DNA of 64,000 nt, from NCBI GenBank assembly GCA_023374045.1, contig JAIOTZ010000140.1, positions 1 through 64,000 of the forward strand. Reading direction: 5' to 3'. The stretch is from Limonium bicolor. Its lineage: Eukaryota > Streptophyta > Magnoliopsida > Caryophyllales > Plumbaginaceae. This document shows, in pieces, positions 9,929 to 22,038 of the stretch; within the stretch, counting starts at the first letter, position 1, and each line of letters opens with the position of its first letter. The position numbers were made by a program, and so were the translations under genes. Under the pieces are notes generated by a model, which was not told the origin of the DNA, searched no databases, and saw only the letters and a list, made by a program, of their open reading frames with translations.

Positions 9929-10035
9929 CAGGCGGCCCGGCGCGGTGGAGTGCTCGACGTCGTCTCAGGCAGAGGGCGGCGGTGCAAACTCAGGCGAAGG
10001 GCTGGGGAGGCGTCACTGAGAAGAAGATGGCCATC

Positions 10036-10051
10036 CCCATTAATAACAGTT
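10036..10051. repeat. LINE target site duplication, right copy
   Basis: Exact second copy of the 16-bp word at 3958-3973, marking the 5' end of the LINE. Confidence 0.92.
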
Positions 10052-10442
10052 ACTATCCTATGTATGTAATCGAGATATATGGCTTGTGGCAATATAACCT
10101 TTTATTACAATATTTAAAATATTATCTTGTTGTTTCAATTTACTGAAGTAGTTTTATTGATTTTTTAACAATTATAATATATCTAAATTGAAAACTGATT
10201 TTTTAAAATACTAAAAAAAATGCAGAAATTGTGAGTAAAAGAATAGAAAAATATTACACATATCAAAATATTATTTGTTCAACTAGCTAGAAAAGGCACG
10301 CTATCTAAACAAGTTTATTTAATCAGTTAGTTTATTCTATCTGTATATTTCATATTATATCAACTATTTCCTTTCTATTTTTTCTAATGTCAGCTGACAA
10401 CTGATGTCAACTACATATTTCAGTTGACAAAAGAATGGGACC
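10052..10442. other. AT-rich intergenic DNA
   Basis: Continuation of the host sequence interrupted by the LINE. I see no ORF, RNA gene or transposon terminus. A small repeated word, GTCAACT/GTTGACA, occurs near 10390-10430. Confidence 0.5.
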
Positions 10443-11672
10443 TAGTGCTTGTAGATTTACCGACCGGTCATCTTTTGAGCTTCAAAGCAACTGTCTTGTT
10501 CATATACATTATACGTGAAGAATGTATGAATCCTGGACTCCTTTTATTGTGAGGTGGGTTTTGTCCTTCGAAAAAGGTGGTCGTTGATAAGTTTTGAACA
10601 TGGGTCTGAGTGATATGAAATCAAATCAAAAAGTGAGAACAACTAAGGGACGTTTCTTGACGTTTTTTTTCTCATTTCAACAAAGCAAGATGGAATTAGA
10701 TAACCTAACTTCCTATAATTTGATTTTCTACCATTTATTTGAGAAGAGATTCATTTCGTCATTACTTTTGATTAGTGGCCCACTATTAATCAATGATCAA
10801 CGATTATTCTAGTAACTAGTGGATGGTGATCGATAATTGGTGTTTGTTGACTGGCACTCAACGGCCATTGACGACCATTGAGTGGTTACCAATAACCATT
10901 TACTGGCTATTTATTTTCTTTCTCTCAACACAAATAGATAGGAGTATTATCAGCCGTTGCCCATTTACTCTGTCATAAACAAACGTTTCCTAAATGCTTT
11001 GTAACAAGGAGTACTCTATTACTTAATTTGTTTTATAATGGAACATCATTTGGTTATTAGACATTGGTGGAGTCTGTCATAAGGGTTTCATATAGTAGTC
11101 CTGTTGACGAATAAGGTTATAAACTATTTTCAAAATTTACGGATTGTCGTATTGACTATGTAATTTAATTGTAGCGGTCTTATGAAATTGTATGCTAATG
11201 ATCTTCTTAAATCGATCAATATGTGCAGTCGGGTTTAAAATTAAGTCGTGCAGTCGGAAAATGATCTTGTAGTCCATCCTTCAAAATATTTTTAAAAATT
11301 ATAATATCAACCCAAAACTTTTGACATGTTATGAACAGTACCAAAATGTCATTATATAAGGGGGTGGCCCCTTATAGAATGATTCACACATTTGAAAACA
11401 TCCCTAAGAAAGAGAGAGAAGAGATGAAGATGATTTTGAAGTGTTTTAAGAAATTTTTTGGAGGTCAGAATAAAAGAGACGAAAACAATGAAGACGACAT
11501 TGCAGGGACATCTCATGAACATCTGGATGACATTAACATCAACAATGACATACAAGGGGCTCAGTCAGAGGTATTTTATTTATGTATTTGCAGTACTTTT
11601 AAGTTAACTTTAGGGTAAAAATAGGACAAAAATGGAAAATATAATCCTAAACGCGAAAAAAGACAAATTCTA
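10443..11672 (+). repeat. Duplicated segment, copy 2 (paralogue of 1281-3073)
   Basis: Collinear with copy 1 but without the hAT MITE; it holds the unoccupied ATTGGTGG at 11063-11070. Homology ends where the minus-strand LTR begins at 11675. This copy keeps an open exon-like stretch (11424-11570) that is broken in copy 1. Confidence 0.75.
11424..11570 (+). CDS. Possible first exon of an unrecognised gene remnant
   Basis: An ATG at 11424 opens 49 residues that start with a basic, hydrophobic stretch (MKMILKCFKKFF) and end in an acidic, Asn/Asp-rich tail, followed by a GT dinucleotide (GAG|GTATTT) that could be a splice donor. A TATA-like ATTATATAAG lies near 11350. Copy 1 has a related but frame-broken version. 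I do not recognise the product. A leader exon of a hAT-like (TTF zinc-finger) gene is only a guess, and the downstream exons would be cut off by the LTR at 11675. Confidence 0.25.
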
Positions 11673-11674
11673 CC

Positions 11675-12578
11675 TGTAACACCCCAACTCGTAATTCACA
11701 GTCAACGGTAATTAATAACACTGAACCCAATTGAAAACACAACAGAAAAATAAATCAAACTCCCGGTGTTACCGCCGTTAGTCACCCACATCATGTGACT
11801 AACAAGGCCTTACTGGCTCCAATGTAGCGGTCTGACAAACTGAATACTTAACCAACTTTAATCCAACAAATACATATACATACCAAGTTCTACTAATTGT
11901 TCCAAAATACAAATTTGTTCGACTTACATTGTACAAAAGTGTGTAAGTTTTAACCAAGGTAATAACAAAAACGAAAGTATACCCGGTCCAAAAATCTACC
12001 CCACCTACACTCGGTCCGGTCACATCTTCATCAAGTACCTGAAAAATGGTAGGCCCAAACAAGCTCAGCACAACTGCTGGTATGAAAACATGTAGCCCGC
12101 AAGCTACCGGGACACACACAACTACTTGATTGTTAGCATGCGGTTAATTTTTACAACAGTATAAATAAAAGTTGTAAACACGCAACATGCAACATATAAT
12201 GCAAACATCCACTTAAACACAATAATATAACCCAACAGAAACAAGACGTCAGTATATCGAGTCAGTGTTCTATTCTTTCCTAGGCCTTGAGATTATACTG
12301 GAATCTCGTTATAGACCTTAACTTTACATATCGTGGACAATCCACACAATGGGATTGCCACTTCCTTAGTCAGTAACTTAACTTATCTCGGGTATGTTTA
12401 AACCCTGTTAGAAGGGTAATGAAACTCTAATGGACCACCGTCGCTGTGACATATATTGAGTCGGGTATGATAAACCCTTTAGACGAGATTAAGACTCTCG
12501 TATTGTATAAATAACCGGGTACATTTAAACCCAAAGGGAGTAAAGTAAACTCCCTCAACCACCGTCAAAAAGAGACGT
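11675..12578 (-). mobile_element. Long LTR of a Ty3/gypsy element, minus orientation, left part
   Basis: It begins TGTAACACCCCAAC, the reverse complement of the LTR 3' end seen in chromovirus 3 (GGGGTATTACA). It shares with the other minus-strand LTRs here the ordered words GGTGTTAC, CCGTTAG.CACCCA, CTAACAAGGC, CGGTCTGA, GCTCAGCAC and AGCATGCGGTTAAT. It is split at 12578 by the CACTA element and resumes at 22391. No internal region is attached on the left, so it is a solo or truncated LTR. Cytosine-rich tandem-like blocks with GGGTA.ATTTAAACCC occur near 12360-12570. Confidence 0.75.
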
Positions 12579-12702
12579 CACTGGTGGAACGGAAGCCTTT
12601 AATGACGGTGGTTTAATCACGGCTTTAACAAAAACCATAATTAATATGAAGGCCGGAGTTAATTAACGACGTTTATTGAATTAACCGTAAGCAATAATCG
12701 AT

Positions 12703-12870
12703 CGGAGGTAGGCGCGCCTTTTTTAGGACGGACTTTAGATGACGGTTATCAGTGAAACCGTAATCTAAAGTCCCGTGTTGACGCGCTCTTTACGGTCAAC
12801 GGACTTTAGATTACGGTTTACTAATAACCGTCAGCTAAAGTCCGTCCTAAAAAAGGCGCGCCTACCTCCG
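12703..12870. repeat. 168-bp palindrome with 47-bp arms in the CACTA 5' subterminal region
   Basis: The arms 12703-12749 and 12824-12870 are reverse complements with about one mismatch. Each contains GGTAGGCGCGCC, a run of T or A, and one subterminal motif. The loop contains a further, shorter inverted pair of the same motif. The hairpin could be a transposase-binding platform or a source of double-stranded RNA. Confidence 0.85.
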
Positions 12871-13227
12871 ACTGATGGTCAACGACGTCGTTTTCACCTG
12901 ACGCCAAATATTTCCCGTGTTATTTGATTTTTTCGATGCCGCGCGTAATCTTAATTATAGTTAACGACGTCGTTTATCAGTGTATTTTAGATTAAAATAA
13001 CTTTATATTAATGTGTTACATATGTTTGATTGAATAAGACTCATGGCTTAATGGCCGTGGGTACATGAGTCAACACCATCGATCTTGAGTTCGAAACCCA
13101 GCATAGGCCAAATAATTTTCGCGCTATTTTTTTTATTTCGTTACACTTTAGATTACGGTTCTTTAGGAACCGTCATTTAAAGTGTGACTTTACATTACGG
13201 TTTTCATGTAAACCGTAATCTAAAGTC
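12731..13227. repeat. CACTA 5' subterminal motif array
   Basis: Eight copies of ACTTTAnATnACGGTT or its complement, in strictly alternating orientation, near 12732, 12755, 12802, 12826, 13144, 13168, 13186 and 13211. In En/Spm such subterminal repeats are bound by the TNPA-type protein. The spacer 12871-13140 has no motif. Confidence 0.85.
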
Positions 13228-14679
13228 CTTTTAACTACAACATTTGCCCGTTTACTCTGCACACTGTACTTACAGTAACTCTTCTTTCGCGCTATCTTCC
13301 TCACTGAAATCGCCTCCTCTCTCCCGTCACCTTGCTAACGGCCATCGCCGCCGTCGCTCCCACCACCTTTGTCACTCCCATCGCCGCCGGTCACCACCCA
13401 TCTACCACTGGTCTCACCGTCGACCTCTCTATCGCGTATTGGGTATGCGATCGATTGATTGTCGTTTTTTTCTAACTTTGTTCATATACATGCATTTCGA
13501 TTGCAAGTTCTAACCTCGTTTCTATCGAATCCTGAGAGTGTAATGGCAAATGTTCTAACCTTGTTCATATATTTGTGCCCAGATTCACAGTTAATTGCAA
13601 CCTAGTTCGTGGGCTGATTTCTACACTACTTGCCCACTTCGGTGCTTAGTAACGGTAATTTTGCAAAGCAAACTGTAAACTGTGTATTTATTTATTCTTA
13701 GCATTTAGTATTACAATTAATAAATAATAGTGTAGTTTTAAAAATGCTACTACTTAAAACTGCCACAGGAAAGAAAGTAAGTTCAAGTATATTACCGATT
13801 CCTGAAAATAGCTCATTTTCAACTGCTCAATCTGCTATGCCAGATGCTCTCTGTTTGATTCACAATCTGTGACAGGAATCAACAATGCTATTGTTATAAC
13901 CACCAGAAAGAATAAGATGAGTTTCGGTATTTTAATGGTTCTAGAATGACTAGTTTCAGTCCTTCAATCTGAAGTACTGCAGAGAAGGTCATAAATAAAC
14001 TTCATATATAGTAGAATAAGATAAGTTTATGTATGTTACTAGTTCTAGATGGTGCGTGCAAATTTGACTTTGATAAAACTGATTTGGAGACGTTAGAAAT
14101 ATAGGGGAGATGCTGTCGATTTTTTTCCGCGGTTTAGCTAGCATTTAACCTTGATTTTTTGATGAATTCTAATGTTGTCGTTTTTCATTTATGCATCAGG
14201 ACTACGACTTTATTTTGGCTTCCGACCTCAACCGTCTTAGCATCGGCTAATCGTCTACCAGAGGTAAGATTTACATATATACATATAATATTTGACAAAC
14301 TACCAAACATAGTTATCCGCCCAAGATATACCTAATAGAGGTATATCTTCGGCAGTCCCTGTCGGGACTGTCCATGATTGTTAAATCTCACACCTAGGGT
14401 GTGAATGTGTTTTTAATTGTACTTTATTGATTATTTCAGCAGTATCTCTTTATTGTTCTTCGAATGCATATATTATTGATTAATATCATAATATCGTGCA
14501 TTTGAAGAACTGTAGGGAGATGCTGCCGAAATTTTCAATAAATTACATATTAAAAACACGTTCACCGGTGGGATTTAATACTCATGGATGGATTTAGGTT
14601 GATAAGATACAAAAGTGTAAAGACTCTGCCACGGGTGACGGTATGAAATGGCTGCCTTCATATAAATAGCTAGAAGGAG
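13228..14679 (+). other. CACTA 5' region upstream of the transposase
   Basis: No convincing coding exon. CT-rich sequence at 13240-13440, then AT-rich DNA with several possible splice signals, suggest untranslated leader exons. Three small hairpins occur at 14323-14404. A TATA-like TATAAATA lies at 14661-14668, only about 12 bp before the transposase ATG, so the true promoter is probably further upstream. Confidence 0.4.
14323..14404. repeat. Three consecutive short hairpins
   Basis: AAGATATACCT/AGGTATATCTT (14323-14349, 11-bp arms), CAGTCCC/GGGACTG (14353-14370) and TCACACC/GGTGTGA (14388-14404) follow one another within 82 bp upstream of the transposase gene. Confidence 0.7.
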
Positions 14680-17600
14680 ATGGAACGTTCGTGGATTTAC
14701 AGCGGAAATTTGGACGACAAGTTTTTAGAAGGAGTTGATAAGTTATGCACGGTGTTGGCGAACAATCTGAAACCTACAGACAAGGGATACATATTTTGTC
14801 CGTGTATCGACTGCCAAAACAATCTGAGATATCGCGGCGTTGTGAAACAATTAAGGAACATCTGATCCGCCGCGGTTTTACAAAAGATTTCCAAGACATA
14901 ATCCGATGGCATGGTCAGAGTGCGTTCGATGTTATTAAGCCTGACGAAGGGGATAATGGTCAGGCAAACACAGAAACAGAACTTGGAGATGATACAGTTG
15001 CTGGTGATCCAGAAGACGTTACAGCGAACGTTGTGCCAGATTTCTGGGATGATGACATTGAGACTATGCTTGAAGATGTGGAACGACATTACTCTAACAC
15101 GCCAGACAAGCATGAAAATTTGTTGGATTCATCCAAAACACCGTTGTACCCCGGGTGTGACCCTACAAAGTTAAGCAAGTTGAGTGTCGTCCTCAAGCTA
15201 TTCAACTTGAAAGCGAAACATGGCTGGAGCGACGTAAGTTTCACTGACCTCCTGGAACTATTGAAATACGTTCTTCCGGTGGACAACGTTTTACCAACGA
15301 CTACGTACTCAGCCAAAAAAATGATGTGCCCAATGGGTATGGGGTACCAGAAAATTCATGCTTGTCCAAATGGTTGCATGCTGTTTTGGAAATCGGATGA
15401 ATTTGCTGAAAGCTGTTCAGCATGTGGAGCGTCACGGTATAAGAAACAACAAACTCACATCAGCGGTAGTAAGAAAGGTTCACCAGCTAAGGTATTGTGG
15501 TACCTGCCCATCATTCCAAGGTTCAGACGTTTGTTCTCCATTGAGAAAGACGCAGAGAATCTTCGGTGGCATTCAGTTCACAGGAAAAAGGATGGCAGAT
15601 TGAGACATCCCGCTGATGCACCACAGTGGAGAAACATAGACGTAAAATTTCCTGAGTTTGGTAACGAACCGAGAAACCTAAGGCTAGGCTTGTGCACGGA
15701 TGGGATGAACCCTTACGGTACTTTGAGTAGCATACACAGTACCTGGCCTGTGCTTTTGGTTATTTACAATCTACCGCCGTGGTTATGCATGAAACCAAGA
15801 CACATCTTGTTGTCTTTGTTAATATCTGGTCCAAAGCAACCGGGCAACAAAATTGACGTATTCCTACAACCTTTGATAGAGGATCTACAACTCTTGTGGA
15901 ATGAAGGGGCTACGGTTTACGACTCATTCAGTAAAGAGGACTTCAATTTGCGTGCTATGTTGTACTGCACAATCAATGATTTCCCCGCCTATGGTAATCT
16001 TTCAGGCTATTCAATCAAGGGGGCGTTGGCGTGTCCGATTTGTGGTGAAAACACTTGTAGCATTCGCTTGAAACATAGTGGGAAAACCGTGTATATGGGC
16101 CACCGAAAAATGCTTCCAAAAGGACATAAGTATCGAAAGATGGCGAAAGAGTTCGATGGGAAAACTGATCACAGCATGGCGCGCCAGCCTTTGACAGGTA
16201 CAGAGATTTACAAAAAGTTGGATAATATTGTGAACAACTTCGGGCCGCCAACCAAAAGTGGTGAAAAAAGTGTCTGGAAAAAGAAATCAATATTTTGGGA
16301 ACTACAGTACTGGCAGCATCTGGAGGTTAGACATTGTATCGATGGGATGCATGTCGAGAAGAACGTGGGTGAAAGTATCACTAGCACCCTTTTGAACATA
16401 AAAGGAAAGACAAAGGATCATTTGAAAGGAAGAAAAGATTTAATTGAGTTGGGCATACGCACAGAGCTTGGCCCGCAAGAACGTGGAAAACGCACATTCT
16501 TGCCTCCTGCCTGTCACACTCTGTCTAAAGAAGAGAAACATAGTCTATGCAGTACCCTTTACAACATCAAGGTGCCATCAGGTTACTCCTCAAACATAAG
16601 AAACCTAGTGTCCATGACAGATTTCAAATTAGTAGGAATGAAATCTCACGATTATCATGTCCTACTTCAAGAATTTTTGCCAATTGCACTACGTGGGATC
16701 TTGCCGGATGCTGTCAGACACACAATCACAAACGTCAGTGTCTTCCTCAAATCCATTTCGTCTAAGGTTCTTGATGTGGACACTCTGTCTAAATTACAAA
16801 AGGATCTTATTGTGACAATGTGCCAGCTGGAGATGTATTTTCCTCCATCGTTCTTCGACATAATGATACATCTCCTCGTGCATCTTGTAAGAGAGATTCT
16901 GATGTGTGGTCCTTTGTACCTTCGCTACATGTATCCGTTCGAAAGGTACATGGGTGTCCTGAAGAAGAAAATGAAGAACCGTCGTCACCCAGAGGGTAGT
17001 ATTATAGAGGGCACTATCACAGAGGAAGTTGTAGACTTCTGCACCAATTACCTAGAAGGTGTCGATACCATTGGACTTCCACGTTCTAGACACGAGGGCA
17101 GATTGAAGGGTGTTGGCACGGTTGGAAGGAAACTGAAAAGAATTGACATAGACACTCTTAACAAAGCTCATTTAGTTGTGCTAAGTCATCTTGAAGATGT
17201 TGAACCATACTTTGATGAACACTTGTGTGTTTTAAGAGCACAATATCCAAACATGAGTGACGTCAGACTACAAAATGAGCAGAATAGGACATTTGTCCGA
17301 TGGTTCAAAGAGAGAGTGTTGTCCGATCAGTCCACGAATGTGCCTGAACTGATTAAAGTAGTTGCATTTGGACCAAATCTGGATGTAATTTCTTATGAGG
17401 GGTACGATGTCAACGGATTCACCTTTTTCACAGAACGTCAGGATCAGAAGTCAACGAATCAAAACAGTGGTGTAGAGCTTGAAGCTTATCAAAACTTATA
17501 TGACGTCGGTGTCGTGGGTCATAGTCCTGTCTCAGTACAACAATCATATTTCGGTGTTATACAAGACATCTGGGTATTGGACTACAACAGCTACGAAATG

Positions 17601-17948
17601 TGTGTTTTCCGCTGTAACTGGGTTAACAACATTCATGGCTACCGTGAGGAGGAGCATGGTATGAAACTGGTTGATCTGTCTAGAGCTACTCCCACGGTTG
17701 AGCCATTCGTTGTTGGGACGAAGGTTAAGCAGATATTTTATGTAACTGATCCCTGTAATCCTAGATGGTCTGTTGTGCTTAAAGGGAGAAGAGGAATAGT
17801 TGGTGTGGATGGTGTGGTTGATGAGGATGAGTATGATGCAGAAGATGAACCTCCAACTGTTCCTATTTCATTGGAAGAGGCTGAGGTCACAGGTCATCGT
17901 GAGTATATACGATCAGACCATAACGAGGGAATGTGGGTTGAGAGATAA
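14680..17948 (+). CDS. CACTA transposase (TNP2-like, Transposase_21), one frameshift near the N-terminus
   Basis: The protein cuts and rejoins the CACTA element. The ATG at 14680 opens the transposase-associated domain (RSWIYSGNLDDKF...GVDKL, then CPCIDCQNN). The frame shifts by one base near 14840-14850, and the remaining 1000+ residues continue open to 17948. Transposase_21 follows with GLCTDGMNP, NDFPAYGNLSG and CIDGMHVEKN, the RNase-H-like core acidic motifs. Next come DUF4218 (CQLEMYFPPSFFDIMIHLLVHL, MYPFERYMG) and DUF4216 near the C-terminus (YFGVIQDIWVLDY). Length and domain order match plant TNP2 proteins. Either the frameshift is a real lesion or a base is missing from the sequence; the long open remainder favours recent or artefactual damage. 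Confidence 0.9.
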
Positions 17949-18070
17949 TGGTGTATGTAAGTTATTACTATAAAAATTTATATGAAATTAACACTCTTTT
18001 ATTTATTGCTTGTTTATGACCATTATGAAATGCTTAATTTAATTCAAATTGTATTTCAATCCTTGCAGGC

Positions 18071-21000
18071 ATGGCTGATCAGGACATGGCTGATGAAGAG
18101 TTCGATTTATTTTGTCGTGGAGGAGGAAAATGAGCAGCAAATGGTACCGGTCCCATCTACATCTGCCGCTGCTGCTGTTGCCCCATCCACTCTGCCCTGC
18201 TACTGTTGTCCCATCCACATCTGCCGCTGATGCTGTTGGCCCTTCCATGAGTGCACCTTCTACGAGTGCTACTCAGAGACCCAGAGGTAGAGGTCCGACC
18301 CGTGGGTTGAAACTGCAGAAACCGGATCAGATTAGTCTTCTGTGGGACCAGTATGGGAGGTATGGTGGGGGCAGCAGGTCAGAGTTTGCTAGTATGCTAG
18401 GGACTCTGGCCAGATCACATTGCTGCATCAACCACACATGGAAACAAGTCCCGCAAGAAGTAAAGGAGACCATCTGGAAGAAGGTGCAAGAACGGTACAA
18501 GATCCCAGAAGAAGTGAAGAAGACCGTTCTTTCTTTGGTGCCGGCAAAGCTAAATCATTCCGCCACTACTTGGTTGAGCATTGGATCAACAGGGTGCCCC
18601 CACGTGAGCCTCCGCCGTATGTTGTGTACAATGGCATGATCACTGAAGAGGAGTGGAAGGAGTTCGTTGAGCGGCACGCCACCCCCGAGTTCAGGGTATG
18701 TTTGTGTGTACTCTTTTCTTAATTAATGCTCATAATGCTTTATCCCTGATTTTCTAATTAATTTCCTGTTGTACTTTCTTAACAGCAAGTACAAGAACAA
18801 GCACGGCAAAACCGTGAAGCTAATCTCTACCCCCACACCATGGGACGAAGGGGATATGTGGGCAGCCTCGAGGGATGGAAAGAAGCTGGTTTGCTGACAC
18901 GGAGGAACGAGGATGGAAGTGAATGCCCGATCGAGGATGTCTCTGAGGCGAGGAGGGTGCAGATGTACATACTGGGACGCCAGAAAACGACCAGCGAAGG
19001 TCAGAGGATATTTCCTAATGCTGCGATGGAACAACTGGCTAACCAAATTGTAAGTATTTGAAAGTAGCTGTTAAATAATTTACTTATATACTCAAGTGTT
19101 TGTTGATCTTAAATTAGTGTTAACTTCTTTGAAAATTGGACAGTACGAAGCGGCACAGAGAGGAGAAGTAGACTTACACGCTCCTCCTTCTCAAGACGAC
19201 GCGCTCAATCAAATGCTTGGGAAGAAGGATCACCCGGGGCGTGTTAGAGGATTTGGGGGAGAAGTACGTCAGAAGAACGTATTCCCGCCATCTGCTAGGA
19301 AGGGTCAGATGAGTGCTGCTGAAGTCGAGGCGATGGTAGAGCGTAAGTTCGCTGCTGAGCGCCAAGCTAATGACGAGAAACAGGCTGCTGAGCGCCGGGC
19401 TATCGAGGAGAGGCTGCAGGAAGCGTTGAATGCGATTGCACATGCGACTACTCAGCAGCAGCAGCTAGATCCTCCTCGATGTCTTCCTCGTCTAGTTGTG
19501 CTCCGGCCGCTGACCCGTACCCGTTTGCCAACATCCAGGTTAACTTTGTTTAACTATTTTTCTCCTAAAATAAAGTTATTTAAATAGTATTAGATTGGAC
19601 TCACTTATTTATTTCACGTATTATCTCTGTTTATTAAAGGAGCAAAAAAAATGTCGTCTCCAAATACCATTAGACGGGCACCCTGTAGATGCGGCCTACG
19701 GGACGGTGTTGCCATCAGGTCCACTCACGCTCATCAGTTTCGTACGTCTACCCCCATTCTACGCGCGTGTGACCTTGGACCTGATAGTTGATGGATTTGA
19801 GCATGCATACCTTCCGATGGCGTTTGACAACAAATGCACGCTGATCGAAGCGAAGGGAGACATATTGCCCTGGCCAGCATGTTATATTGTTGTCACCGAT
19901 GAGGTAAGACTGTTTGACAACCATTTAGTATCTAATAAAATGCATTATTTAGCATTAAGTGTCTAATCTAATCTATTATAGATCCCTGAGCTTCCTCGCC
20001 GCGTAACCCGGCCCAGACTAGAAGAGACCAGCGCGCCGGCGAATCCTGAGATCCCTGAGCTTCCTCGCCGCGTATCCCGGCCCAGAGAAGAAGAGATCTG
20101 CGCGCCGGCGAATCCTGTCAGAAGTACAAGGGTATGTTCTAGATAATGTTTAATGTTACTATAATAATCAATTAGTAATTATCTTTACATTATGCTTTAC
20201 TGTTTGTGTGTGAAGGGTAAGAATCCAGTGAGTCGGGGTGCGAAAGGTAAGAATCCAGCGCCCGTCCGGGGTCGCACCAGGACTTCTGAGGCGCCTAAAA
20301 ATAAGCTCGCACTGCCACAAAAACTTGTTAATGTTTTGGGGGCCAAGCAGATGAATCTCTACGACAAGATCATGTGAAGTCATCTCAAACTAACAACTTC
20401 ATGATGACGCTTCCAAAGTCGATGTTTCACTACGAAGAAGATATGATGACGGCAATCAACTTTGAGGACATCAGAGAGATGATGTGTGGAGATTATCTGA
20501 ACATTAACATTATTCAAGCTTATCTAAAGTAAGTGTTCTTTCCTCATACTGTAAAAACATATAGAATAAGTATCTATGAAGTTGCATTGGCTAACTTTTT
20601 ATAGTACATGTGATATAATAGATGTCTGCTTGAGAGATGTGCTGAGAAGGACATGACCATTACTGCGGTGTGCCCGGAGCGTTTATCGTACGACTCAGTC
20701 ACTAGGGACCCGGGGAGGTTTTGTGAATACATGATTCATGCTTCAATGTTGTTGATCAACAGAATAAATTATTCATTCTAATGCCGTATCACCAAACGTG
20801 AGTTCTAATATAAAATTACATACTAATTAGCTAACTTTTTACCTTCATTTCTCATTTCATTTTGTATTTGACATTGTAGCCACCACTGGGCTTTGTTTAT
20901 ATTCTGCGCTGCCACCGCTACTCTGCTCGTTCTAGATCCACTAGGGCAGTGGACAGAATTCAACACTGAAGACTTAATCAAAGAGTAAGTTTTTATTACT

Positions 21001-21516
21001 ATTTAATTGTTTGTAAGTTTTTTGAACCAAAATTAATGTACTTGTTCATTTTGCTAAACGCTTTTGTTAATATATGTAACAGTTGTTACAAAAAAACCCC
21101 TCAGGGAGAGTTTGGTGATTTGACCGTCGATTACATCAAGGTTTGGTAATTCATGTATTTCATTCGTGCTGCTATTATCTTTGTACAATTGTTTTACATT
21201 TGTGAATTTTGGTGATTTAGTGCCCTACCCAAAAGGATTCTAAGAGTTGCGGGTACTACGTGATGCGGTATATGTACGAGTTCTGCGGGTACTTCCCAAG
21301 TTTTAAGAATGATATTGACAAGGTAATACGAACGCTGTCTTGTATTTAATTCTTTCGGCAGATTTTTGTGTCTTTATCTTAATCTCATTATGTGTTCCAT
21401 TCCTTTTCTTGTTGCAGATTAAAGAGCATTATGCCAGATTCAAGACTTATGCTCCTGCCGACTTGTTGCATGTCAGAGAGAGCATGGCAGCCATGTTTAT
21501 GAGAATGGAGTGGTAG
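18071..21516 (+). CDS. CACTA second gene: Transposase_24-like protein with C-terminal Ulp1 (C48) protease, about 11 exons
   Basis: Predicted exons are 18071-18695, 18786-19049, 19144-19538, 19640-19903, 19982-20130, 20217-20528, 20622-20797, 20880-20984, 21083-21140, 21221-21322 and 21418-21516, all with GT..AG borders. The N-terminus is Pro/Ser/Thr/Ala repeats. A Transposase_24/TNPA-like region follows (RGLKLQKPDQISLLWDQYG, RYKIPEEVKK, then YPHTMGRRGY) and a charged coiled coil (KFAAERQANDEKQAAERR). The end is a Ulp1 cysteine protease with the full set HHWALF (His), LDPLG (Asp), CPTQ (Gln) and SKSCGYY (Cys). Ulp1 enzymes cleave SUMO conjugates. Single-base frame breaks are visible near 18195, 18540, 20376 and about 20765, so the gene is nominally broken. 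It could also be two genes. Confidence 0.75.
19982..20119 (+). repeat. Two 69-bp coding tandem repeats
   Basis: Two adjacent copies of a 69-bp unit encode IPELPRRV.RPR.EE..APANP twice (23 residues each) in exon 5 of the second CACTA gene. The period is a multiple of three, so frame is preserved. Confidence 0.85.
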
Positions 21517-22038
21517 ACTAGCTAGCTGTGCTGCTGTAACATATATTTTTTGTTAGTTGCTGCTCTGATTCTGTTAGTTGCTGCTGCAACAGATTATATT
21601 GTGTAACAAATTATATTTTTTGTTAGTTGCTCTGATTCTGTTTGTAATGAATTATATGCTAGCTGCTGCTGTAACAGATTTAGCTGTATTGATATTTCTG
21701 TATTTGACTGATTCTGGCAATTGTGCGCAGAATGAATTTGCAATTGTTATCTCTGTTGCAATTGTGTAACAGATTGAATATGTTACAGATTTTCGATCTG
21801 GTGCTTTATTAGATGTTATCTCTGTTGCAATTGTGTAACAGATTGAATATGTTACAGATTTTCGATCTGGTGCTTTATTAGATGTTATCTCTGTTGCAAT
21901 TGTGCGCAGAGAATGAATTTGTGTTGTTGGTATTGATTCAGGTGGTTCAATTGTGCAGTTTCTGCCCTCTGTTGCTTATCTGTTACAATTCTGTCTCTGT
22001 TGCAATTGTGTAGATTTGTAAAAAATAAAAAAAAATTA
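21517..22038 (+). other. 3' region of the CACTA second gene, with a 69-bp tandem repeat at 21747-21905
   Basis: Sequence rich in CTGTTGCAATTGTGTAACAG-like words. An exact 69-bp unit starts at 21747, 21816 and 21885 (about 2.3 copies). The region is non-coding and probably the 3' UTR and spacer before the 3' subterminal repeats. Confidence 0.7.

Larger units (their letters stand above)
3974..10035 (-). mobile_element. Full-length L1-type LINE retrotransposon
   Basis: The 6.06-kb element lies in minus orientation with a perfect 16-bp target duplication on both sides. Its 3' end is a short A tail (plus-strand T run 3974-3982) adjoining the left duplication. A 3' UTR of about 230 bp follows (3983-4211), then ORF2, ORF1 and a GC-rich 5' UTR of about 107 bp (9929-10035). 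Both ORFs are open without a stop or frameshift and the duplication is unmutated, so the insertion looks young and the copy may be competent. It sits immediately downstream of the prolamin-like gene, in antisense orientation to it. Confidence 0.95.

Noticed and set aside
1281..11672. The duplicated segments as LTRs of one large element
   Set aside because: The ends lack TG...CA, there is no PBS or PPT beside them, and the DNA between contains a host gene and an independent LINE with its own TSD. A segmental duplication fits better.
13244..13513. 89-residue CT-rich ORF rich in Arg, His and Ser
   Set aside because: Low-complexity leader sequence of the CACTA element without a recognisable domain.
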